NCBI RefSeq assembly: GCF_900188345.1 | Contig: NZ_FZOD01000024.1 | Location: forward strand, 1 to 64,000 | DNA from: Streptosporangium subroseum | GTDB lineage: Bacteria; Actinomycetota; Actinomycetes; Streptosporangiales; Streptosporangiaceae | Direction: 5' to 3' | Length of the DNA stretch: 64,000 nucleotides | Part shown: positions 1 to 6,183 of the stretch, in pieces | How the letters are laid out: the number at the start of each line of letters is the position of its first letter | Position numbering within the stretch: position 1 is the stretch's first letter | Translations under genes and position numbers: made by a program | The notes under the pieces: generated by a model | Database searches by the model: none | What the model saw: the letters and a program-made list of their open reading frames with translations, nothing else | What the model was told of the DNA's origin: nothing

Positions 1-414
1 CGCCCGGGTCGGGCCCTGATGGGTGGCGACCGCCGTGGAGGCCGGTCTGCGGACCTCGCCGCCCCCCTGCCGCCGGATGGTTGCCGGACTCATATCGGGT
101 TGCCTTCCGGCAGCCACACCTTTTCGAATCTCCCATTTTAAATGAGTAAAGTTCGCGTCTCGCGAATGTGCGGTACGACTTCGAACAGCGGAAAGCGTCA
201 CGCCTTGGCGGCCGGACCGATGTCCGAGGATTTCCGTCTGGTTTATTGGCTGGAGCGGACCCTTCGGCGGTTAACCGCCAAACCCGCCTCCGTCCTTCAC
301 CGGCGCCTTGACTACGATCATGGCGACAGGACTCACGAGCCGAGTCCCGTTGTTATCGCGACCGCCTTTATCATTTTTCGCAGCGATTCTTGCAGCACTG
401 GCCGATATCGGCCA
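1..414. other. Left-edge region without a recognisable gene
   Basis: No convincing coding region was found here. The three plus-strand frames entering from the left edge are closed by about position 145 and resemble nothing known to me. On the minus strand this is the 3' flank of the condensation-enzyme gene that ends at 415. The only clear structure is a perfect 14-bp palindrome at 266-279 (ggcggttaaccgcc), about 140 bp past that gene's stop, which could be a weak terminator or a binding site. Any further member of the small NRPS operon would lie left of the window. Confidence 0.5.
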
Positions 415-1908
415 TCAAAACGATTCGGCGCCGGCGAGCGGCGAGGACGGACCGGCTTCCGACGGGCCGGACCAGTCGGGGCCCGTCATCACCCAGTCGC
501 CGGGCCGTTCGATCGGGGTGATGCCGCACCGTTCGGCGACCTCGTCGAGGGGCACCTCCCCGGCCACGCTGCCGACCAGCAGCGTCTCCAGTCCGCGCAG
601 CAGCGCGTATGCCGTGGACCGTGGCAGGCGTGCGGTGTCGGTCAGCAGATAGAGCTGGCAGGTGTTCGTGGCGGGACCGGTGGCGAAGAAGGCCGTCGCG
701 TCCACCTTCGGCCACGCGCCGACGAAGAAGGTCCTGGTCTGTTCGGTGAGGGCGGCTATCGCGGCGGGGTCGCCCGCCGGTTCCACCCCGGGCAGGTCCG
801 GCCAGTGACCGATGGTCCGCGTGTCGTTGAAGTAGGCCGACAGGTCGATGGCGCCACCGCGCTCGCGGCCGACCTCCTCGCGGAGTGCCATCATCCCCAA
901 CGGGTCGTACTGCGCGTGCCGGTAGGTGGTCAGCGCCTGCCCGTGTCCGGCACGGACGGCGTCGGCGAACGTCCCTTCGGGCAGATCGAGGACAAAGAGC
1001 CCGTCCTGCACGACGGCGCCCACCATGGCCTCGATCTGGGAGCCGTGCCGGTTGGCCACGATGAGCTGCATGGCCACCTCACGGTGTCCCGTCAGCGTGG
1101 CCAGCAGCACGGCGCTCGCGGTGGTCAGCACGCTGGCCGTACTGACCGACCAGCGTTCCGCCAGGACCTCGGCCGCGGCGGCGACCGCGGCCGACTCCAT
1201 ACCGACCCGGACGAACCGCTGCTCCTCCGGTGTCTCGCCGGGGAAGTCGAACAGGGACCTGGGCACCCTTCCCAACACCGCGCGCCAGTGGCGGAACGCC
1301 CGCTCCCCGCGTGCGGCGCCCGCGCCCTCCCGCTCGAAGGCGGCCTGGTCCAGCGGCTGCCAGGCCGGAACCGGCAGCTCGTCTCCGGCGAGCAGGCTCC
1401 TCCAGTCGGTCGCCAGGATGTTCAGCGACCACCCGTCCACCGCCAGGTGGGTCAGGGCGAAGGCCACCGCCCGCGGCCGTCCGTCGCGGGTCACGACGGC
1501 ACATCGGAACGGCAGCTCGGTCGCGTAGTCGAACCCTTTGGCGGCCAGCTCGGCGGAGAGCTCCCTCGCCACGACGAGCGGTCTGGCCTCTCCCGCCTCG
1601 AACACCTCGACCGTGAACCGGCCCTCACGCGCCACGCGCTGGACCGGGCCGCCGGGAATCTCCTCGTAGGTCGTCCTGAGCGTCTCGTGCCGCTCGACGA
1701 GCCGGCGCAGGGCCAGCAGGACGGCGCCGAGGTCTCGCCTGCCGTAGACGGGCAGCGTCCAGGGAAGGTTGAAGTAGGGGTCGCCGTCGTCCAGCCACCG
1801 GGTCAGCCGCCAGAACGCCTGCTGGCCCCAGGTGAGCGAGGACTCGCCACCCCGCGTGCCGGTGAACTCCACCGGCTCCGCCCGCTGCCACGTGAGATCG
1901 CCCGTCAT
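415..1908 (-). CDS. Free-standing NRPS condensation-domain protein
   Basis: A 497-aa protein consisting essentially of one condensation (C) domain, the fold that joins a carrier-bound acyl or peptidyl group to an acceptor amine or alcohol. Visible core motifs are a C1-like LTWGQQAFWR (25-34), C2 RHETLR (73-78) and the active-site motif THLAVDGWS (153-161). The first His of the usual HHxxxDG is Thr, but the catalytic second His (H154) and the Asp-Gly are kept. No adenylation, carrier or thioesterase domain is attached. It is the last gene of a translationally coupled operon: its ATG overlaps the stop of the carrier-protein gene by 4 bp (ATGA). The product is unknown. It could form an amide or ester on a carrier-bound substrate, or act in trans with enzymes encoded elsewhere. 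The C-domain assignment is firm; its chemistry is not. Confidence 0.88.
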   Translation of the reverse strand: MTGDLTWQRAEPVEFTGTRGGESSLTWGQQAFWRLTRWLDDGDPYFNLPWTLPVYGRRDLGAVLLALRRLVERHETLRTTYEEIPGGPVQRVAREGRFTVEVFEAGEARPLVVARELSAELAAKGFDYATELPFRCAVVTRDGRPRAVAFALTHLAVDGWSLNILATDWRSLLAGDELPVPAWQPLDQAAFEREGAGAARGERAFRHWRAVLGRVPRSLFDFPGETPEEQRFVRVGMESAAVAAAAEVLAERWSVSTASVLTTASAVLLATLTGHREVAMQLIVANRHGSQIEAMVGAVVQDGLFVLDLPEGTFADAVRAGHGQALTTYRHAQYDPLGMMALREEVGRERGGAIDLSAYFNDTRTIGHWPDLPGVEPAGDPAAIAALTEQTRTFFVGAWPKVDATAFFATGPATNTCQLYLLTDTARLPRSTAYALLRGLETLLVGSVAGEVPLDEVAERCGITPIERPGDWVMTGPDWSGPSEAGPSSPLAGAESF

Positions 1909-2189
1909 CGTGATCGGGCGATCTCGACGGCGACGACGCGGGAGGCGAGCATCGCGTCCACGTAGCCGACCAGCAGCGGGAAGCTGTCGAGATACGCCGC
2001 GCTGCCGCCCAGATCGAGGAGTACGTCGAACCTCTCCTCGACGGCGTCGATCAGCCGGAGCACCGCGAGCGAGGTGACGCCGAGCGCGGACAGGGAGCCG
2101 TCCGAACCGAGGATCTCCTCGGGGGCGAGCCGCCCCTCACACGCGGTGGAGATCATTCCCGCGATCCTGGTCGCCAGCGGCCCGGTCAT
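1905..2189 (-). CDS. Stand-alone acyl/peptidyl carrier protein
   Basis: A 94-aa carrier protein. The region around residues 36-41 reads LGVTSL, matching the phosphopantetheine site LG(x)(D/H)S(L/M), so Ser40 is the expected attachment point. The following LAVLRLIDAVEERFDV has the helix II pattern of carrier proteins, where the partner-recognition face lies. Thr replaces the usual Asp just before the Ser. The start is the ATG at 2189, which overlaps the stop of the MbtH-like gene (ATGA); the stop overlaps the start of the condensation gene in the same way. A longer reading in this frame, from a GTG at 2495, would add non-homologous sequence and run through the MbtH-like gene, so it was not used. 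It probably presents the substrate to the neighbouring C domain. Confidence 0.85.
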   Translation of the reverse strand: MTGPLATRIAGMISTACEGRLAPEEILGSDGSLSALGVTSLAVLRLIDAVEERFDVLLDLGGSAAYLDSFPLLVGYVDAMLASRVVAVEIARSR

Positions 2190-2350
2190 GCCGGTGCCTG
2201 TCGCACGCCGAGCGGGCGCAGGTCCGTCCGCACCCGGTCGATGCGGGTGGGGCGGTCCTCCTTCGGCCCCTCGAAGCCCGCGGGCGGCTCCCCGCCCGCG
2301 GAGCAGAGCGAGTACCGCTCCTCGTTGTTGAGCACCACCGGGAAACTCAT
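2186..2350 (-). CDS. Short, Trp-poor MbtH-like protein
   Basis: A 54-aa product starting at the ATG at 2350. It aligns by eye with the MbtH family, which are small chaperones of NRPS adenylation domains: it has VVLNNEERYSL (5-15), PPAGF (22-26) and RTDLRPLGVR (41-50), against family forms such as VLVNxEGQHSLWP, xPAGW and xWTDMRPxS. All three characteristic Trp positions are changed: SLWP to SLCS, PAGW to PAGF and VWTD to VRTD. In MbtH proteins these Trp residues form the surface that grips the adenylation domain, so this member is either specialised or degenerate. It lies first in a three-gene ATGA-coupled operon with a carrier protein and a C domain, and no adenylation domain is present in the window. 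Its length and position make it a real gene despite its small size. Confidence 0.75.
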   Translation of the reverse strand: MSFPVVLNNEERYSLCSAGGEPPAGFEGPKEDRPTRIDRVRTDLRPLGVRQAPA

Positions 2351-2782
2351 GTCCGGACCTCATCTTTCGTACGGTTCCTCGGGCGAACGCGGCTCCGCGG
2401 AGACTCGAACCCGGCCGGGTCGCCGGGGACGTCGACCGGGTACCACCCGGCTTCGGCCGGAGATCTTCGGCCTTGGAGTTCGAGGAGGACGTCACTGCAC
2501 CTCCCTACCGGCGGGAGGGGAACCACATGCGTTCCGGGCGGTGGAGAACGGGATCACCCTCGCGGGCGCTTCCATGAAGGTCGGCCGAACCCGCCCGTCC
2601 GGAGGTCGGTCGACCCGGTGACGTGAGGGTCAGGACGTGTCCGCGGATCCTCCTCGTGGTGAGAAGCCGTGGACACGCCTTGGCGCGGCGCGGAATCTCT
2701 CCGGCCCAAGGTCGGGGAATACACCTGCAGGGCATGGGCGCCCGCCCGAGCACACCTCATGCTCTTGTGGAGTGCGGTGATA

Positions 2783-2832
2783 TGGGAACGCTCCCACGCA
2801 TGAGGCTAGAGATCACGCGCCAAATTCGTCAA
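2783..2832 (-). promoter_or_regulatory. Minus-strand promoter with a CebR-type operator at its start site
   Basis: Reading the minus strand, TTGACG (2832-2827) and TAGCCT (2808-2803) are separated by 18 bp and form a good vegetative-type promoter whose start should fall near 2796. Directly at that point lies tgggaacgctccca (2783-2796), one base off the perfect palindrome tgggagcgctccca that CebR-type LacI repressors bind in Streptomyces. Placement over the start site is a classical repression layout. The promoter reads toward the MbtH-like/carrier/condensation operon beginning at 2350, with no other convincing gene in between. The sites are directly visible; control of that operon is inference. 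Confidence 0.6.
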
Positions 2833-2967
2833 GGTTTCGCGGCCGTTTTCGAGTACGGCAAACCGAAACAAACCCGCCGTTAGGGTCCCCGCGCAGATGG
2901 GACCCCTTATCCACGATTTCCCTGAACCCCGCCGTCCATCCGCCGGTCGACAGCCGCCCCCTCGACT

Positions 2968-2993
2968 TCACCTCCTTATTGGGAGCGCTCCCA
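2968..2993 (-). promoter_or_regulatory. Orphan CebR-type box with adjacent Shine-Dalgarno
   Basis: The perfect palindrome tgggagcgctccca occupies 2980-2993, identical to the box in front of the GH6 cellulase at 43427. Three bases further along the minus strand comes an ideal AAGGAGGTGA (2977-2968). No start codon follows at a usable distance: the only candidate GTG overlaps the Shine-Dalgarno itself, and the reading behind it resembles nothing. It could be the remains of a sugar-regulated gene, or an upstream operator for copC, whose start lies 188 bp away on the other strand. Confidence 0.5.
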
Positions 2994-3180
2994 TATTGCC
3001 CTGATCCTTGAAGCCCCCCGGCGGCCCGAGCGTGTTCCCCGGTCGCCTCCTGCACCGCTCTCGAAGCGCCGGAGATCCCCGGCCGAGAGTCCTCAAGCGC
3101 CTGTCACTCGATTCCCCGGGCGGAAGGCAGGGGTGGGAGCATGGCCGGGTCATGACAAACCCAACGGAAGGCCATGATCG

Positions 3181-3756
3181 GTGAGGCGGCTACTCACGGT
3201 CCTGCTGCTCGCGTGTGCCGTGCTGTTCGGCGCGGTCGCGCCGGCGCAGGCCCACAACATACTGATCGGCAGCGACCCCAAGGACGGCGCGCAGCTCGCC
3301 ACCGGCCCGGACAAGATCACACTCACCTTCGACCAGCCCGTACGGCAGGGCTTCGCGCAAATCAGCGTGACCGGCCCGGACGGAACCCGCTGGGAGAACG
3401 GCAAGACGACCGTCGACAACCACAAGGTCAGCGTCGGCGTCAACCCGCTGGGCCCGGCGGGCGAGTACATCGTGGGCTACCGGATCCTGTCCTCCGACGG
3501 CCACCCGGTCGCGAGCAAGACGGCCTTCACCCTGACCACCCCCGGCACGGGCACCGCGTCCCAGCCGGCCCCGGGCCTTTCGTCCGCCGGGCCGCAGGCG
3601 CAGGCCCAGGCACCCGGTCTGGGCGCCCAGGCCGCCGAGGCCGCGCAGAACGGCGGGGCGGGGATGGCCGTGCTCTGGATCGTCGGATCCATCCTTCTTC
3701 TGGGCTGCGCCACCGTCGTGGCGCTGCGCCGTACAAAAGAGCGGGAGAGCGCGTGA
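3181..3756 (+). CDS. copC: CopC-domain copper-resistance protein, membrane anchored
   Basis: A 191-aa exported protein. Residues 1-24 are a signal peptide ending AQA, so the mature chain begins His-Asn; the N-terminal His is the usual copper(II) ligand of CopC proteins. The CopC beta-sandwich spans about 25-123, including SDPKDGAQL and the C-terminal-side RILSSDGHPV, whose Asp and His are the other typical ligands. An Ala/Gln/Pro-rich linker follows, then one membrane helix (about 163-183) and a basic tail. This CopC plus C-terminal anchor layout is common in actinobacteria. The GTG start is chosen because the signal peptide begins immediately (MRRLLTVLLL). It is followed by copD with an ATGA overlap. 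The pair probably handles copper at the outer face of the membrane. Confidence 0.9.
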   Translation: MRRLLTVLLLACAVLFGAVAPAQAHNILIGSDPKDGAQLATGPDKITLTFDQPVRQGFAQISVTGPDGTRWENGKTTVDNHKVSVGVNPLGPAGEYIVGYRILSSDGHPVASKTAFTLTTPGTGTASQPAPGLSSAGPQAQAQAPGLGAQAAEAAQNGGAGMAVLWIVGSILLLGCATVVALRRTKERESA

Positions 3757-4787
3757 TGACCGTGACCGTCGAGCGCGCCCCCCAGGCGGACACGGTCAGG
3801 AGGCTGCTGGCCGGCGGGTTCGTCTCGGCAGCCGTGCTGGCCGTGCTGGTCGCGTCGGCGTTCACCGCCCAGGAGGCGGTGCCGGGAATCGCGATACCCG
3901 GCCCGCTGGTGGAGTACGGCCTGCCGGTGCTGCGCGTGCTGCTGGACCTGGCCGCGGTGGCCGTGGTCGGGCTGAGCCTGCTGCCCAAACTGCTGGGGTT
4001 CGACGACCCCGAGCGGACCGAGCCGGTGATGCGCCGGGCACGGCCGATGGCGGTGGCGTTCGCGTGGGCGTGGGCGGTGCTGGCACTGGTCGTCATCGTC
4101 TTCCAGACCGCCGAGCTGAACCCCGGGTTGATCCCGACCCCCGGCATGATCGTCGAGTATGTCAACAGCGTCGGCGCGGGCCAGGGCATGCTCTTCAGCG
4201 CCGCCTGCGCGCTGTCCTACGCCGGAATCGGGCTGCTGGCCGTGCGGTTCGGCGAGAAGGTCCCGGCCGAGCTCCGGATCGTGATCGCCTTCTTCGGCCT
4301 GCTCCCGATCCCGGTCACCGGACACGCGGTGTCCTCGGTCTGGCACGACCCCATCATGATCTCGATGGAGCTGCACGTGATGGGCGCGGCGGCCTGGACC
4401 GGCGGCCTGGTCGTGATCACCCTGCTGGTCGCCCGCGATCGGGAGCTGCTGGCGCGGGTCCTGCCGGGATTCTCCAAGATGGCGACACTGGCCTTGATCG
4501 TGGTCGGCCTCTCCGGTGTGGTGAACGGCCTGGCCACGATGCTCCTCACCCCGGGCGTCGAGCTGCCCGGAGCGCTGCTGACCGGCGAGTACGGACCTCT
4601 CCTGGTCGCCAAGGCCGCATGCGTGGCGTTGCTCGTCCCGCTTGCCGCCCACATCCGGTTCCGCCTGCTGTCGCGGATCGCGGAACGGCAGGCGACGACG
4701 GTCATCGCGTGGGCGACGGCGGAGATCACCGTGATGGGTGTCGCCTACGGCGTGGCGGTGGCGCTGACCACGGCCTCCCTCTCCTGA
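3756..4787 (+). CDS. copD: CopD-domain copper transport membrane protein
   Basis: A 343-aa polytopic membrane protein with about eight hydrophobic segments. The stretch MELHVMGAAAWTGGLVV is typical of the CopD domain, where His residues are thought to take part in copper transfer. Earlier conserved-looking parts include GLIPTPGMIVEYVNSVGAGQG. Its ATG overlaps the copC stop (ATGA), so the two are translationally coupled and probably act together in copper uptake or delivery to cuproenzymes. The last 43 bp overlap the 3' end of the convergent membrane-protein gene on the other strand. No CsoR-like regulator is visible nearby. Confidence 0.88.
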   Translation: MTVTVERAPQADTVRRLLAGGFVSAAVLAVLVASAFTAQEAVPGIAIPGPLVEYGLPVLRVLLDLAAVAVVGLSLLPKLLGFDDPERTEPVMRRARPMAVAFAWAWAVLALVVIVFQTAELNPGLIPTPGMIVEYVNSVGAGQGMLFSAACALSYAGIGLLAVRFGEKVPAELRIVIAFFGLLPIPVTGHAVSSVWHDPIMISMELHVMGAAAWTGGLVVITLLVARDRELLARVLPGFSKMATLALIVVGLSGVVNGLATMLLTPGVELPGALLTGEYGPLLVAKAACVALLVPLAAHIRFRLLSRIAERQATTVIAWATAEITVMGVAYGVAVALTTASLS

Positions 4788-5905
4788 GCCCGGAGCGTGT
4801 GACGACTGAAAGACCACTCGGCGGCCGCCCACAGGACCGCGAGCCCGGCCCAGCCGATCACCATGGTCATGGGCGTCACCAGCGGCGGCGCGATGAACGT
4901 CGCGTGCTGGAAGCGGAGCGCCTGGTCCAGGAGGACGGTGGCCGCGAGCGAGCCGACCAGCACCCGGAGCGCCGGAATTCTGATCAGGAACGACAGGTCG
5001 ACGGCGAGGGCCCCGACGATCAGGAAGACCGGCACCGCCGAGTGCGGGAAGCCGGCGAGGGCCAGGAGGGGCCAGATCAGGGTGCGGAAGGCGACGTAGA
5101 CGGCGACCACCGCGGTGGCGGAGAACATCCGGCCGATCATCGCGCGGGCGTAGACGGCCACCAGCACGGCGGCGATCACGGCGTAGAGCGGGTAGAGCTG
5201 ATCGGGCACGGGCAGCGCGAAGTGGAGCGCCACGGCCCTGTCGTCCACCGGCAGGCCGATCTGGTCGGCGGCGAACTTGATCAGGATCGGCTCGGCCTCC
5301 GGCTGGCCACGGTCCCAGGCGGCGATGCTGTACACGCCGTACTCCTGGTGCTGGGCCGGGAACCAGACGTTCTCAAACAGGAACACAAAGAGCCCGCCGA
5401 GCACCATCGTCCGCATCCGTCCGGGACGTGCCCGGACGAACCAGCCGCGGATCACCCCGCAGATCATGAAAAATGTGCCGATGTAGAGCATCAGGTGAGA
5501 GGGGCTCCACGAGGTGATGTCGAGCCCGTTGATCCGGTGGTTGATCAAGTCCAGCGGCACCGCGACCAGGAAGACGCCCGTTCCCCAGGCGATGAGGCGC
5601 TGCGCCATCTTGTCCACGCCGTAACCGGTGTAGACGTGGATGATCGTGAGCGCGAGGGCGATGGCGGTGCCGACGCTGTTGAGCAGGTGCGGCGGGGCCA
5701 GGTCGTCGCGGAGCCACTTGAAGTGCCAGGAGACGTCCCAGGACGCTCCGAGCACCTTGAAGGAAAAGGCCACCAACCACCCGAGGTAAAGCAGACGGAA
5801 CAGATCCTCGGGTGTCTCCCTGCCGGCCTTCCCTCGGGTCCAGTAGGGCATGGCCCATTCCAGGGCTGGGGTGGCTCTTCTTCTGAGGCTCTCAACTGGC
5901 TTCAC
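4745..5905 (-). CDS. Polytopic membrane protein of unknown function
   Basis: A 386-aa integral membrane protein with about nine hydrophobic segments. Noticeable are an Asp/His/Trp-rich early part (GASWDVSWHFKW) and several His-bearing segments (HVYTGYGVDKM, SPSHLMLYIGTFF, NVWFPAQHQEYG). His-rich loops facing a membrane interior often bind metal, and the gene runs convergently into copD, so a link to copper handling is possible but inferred. The GTG at 5905 has little ribosome-binding sequence; the ATG at 5851 (MPYWTRG) is an alternative. The 3' end overlaps copD by 43 bp, so both transcripts share antisense sequence. Confidence 0.7.
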   Translation of the reverse strand: MKPVESLRRRATPALEWAMPYWTRGKAGRETPEDLFRLLYLGWLVAFSFKVLGASWDVSWHFKWLRDDLAPPHLLNSVGTAIALALTIIHVYTGYGVDKMAQRLIAWGTGVFLVAVPLDLINHRINGLDITSWSPSHLMLYIGTFFMICGVIRGWFVRARPGRMRTMVLGGLFVFLFENVWFPAQHQEYGVYSIAAWDRGQPEAEPILIKFAADQIGLPVDDRAVALHFALPVPDQLYPLYAVIAAVLVAVYARAMIGRMFSATAVVAVYVAFRTLIWPLLALAGFPHSAVPVFLIVGALAVDLSFLIRIPALRVLVGSLAATVLLDQALRFQHATFIAPPLVTPMTMVIGWAGLAVLWAAAEWSFSRHTLRAQEREAVVSATATP

Positions 5906-6010
5906 GCGTCGAAATGATGCCCGCCCTTACCTTGCTCCGCAATCGGGGATATCCCTTAGACATACGTGGGTCTTGTCCCCTCCTGCCTGAATGATCGTCC
6001 CGGCCTGCTC

Positions 6011-6099
6011 ACCGAGCCCCTCCTCGCCCCTCACCGGACCCCTCCTCACCCCTCACCGGACCTCTCCTCACCCCCTGCCGGACCTCTCTTCGCCCCCTG
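6011..6099. repeat. 22-bp direct tandem repeat, four imperfect copies
   Basis: Copies begin at 6011, 6033, 6055 and 6078 (22-23 bp each), built on accggacccctcctcacccc with a few substitutions. They lie in the divergent space between the membrane-protein gene and the hydrolase-ABC gene. Between the repeats and the ATG at 6184 there are several interleaved inverted sequences based on gctgagag/ctctcagc (6133-6165), which could fold in the leader or serve as binding sites. Confidence 0.75.
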
Positions 6100-6183
6100 C
6101 CGCAGCCGGTCGTCACCGCCGGCGGCCGTGACAGCTGAGAGCCGTCTCAGCGGCTTCTCAGCCGAGATCAGTAGGCTCTCGGC

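Larger units (their letters stand above)
2351..3180. other. 830-bp regulatory region without a clear gene
   Basis: No recognisable protein is encoded on either strand. The region holds two CebR-type boxes (2783-2796 and 2980-2993), a minus-strand promoter beside the first, and an orphan Shine-Dalgarno sequence beside the second, listed separately. Two short minus-strand readings (2554-2760, 2813-3055) and one plus-strand 27-codon reading from 2802 have no family resemblance and non-coding composition. If transcription starts near 2796, the mini-NRPS operon would carry an untranslated leader of about 450 nt. Confidence 0.5.

Noticed and set aside
142..1965. Long open frame on the plus strand opposite the condensation gene
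   Set aside because: It is the antisense shadow of a well-supported C-domain gene, rich in Arg/Gly/Pro and with no family motif.
1905..2495. 196-codon version of the carrier protein starting at a GTG with a good Shine-Dalgarno (2495)
   Set aside because: The added 102 residues lack homology and overlap the MbtH-like gene in another frame. The ATGA-coupled start at 2189 gives a normal carrier protein.
2554..2760. 68-codon minus-strand frame between the CebR box and the MbtH-like gene
   Set aside because: No ribosome-binding site, no family resemblance and low-quality composition. It is kept only as part of the untranslated leader.
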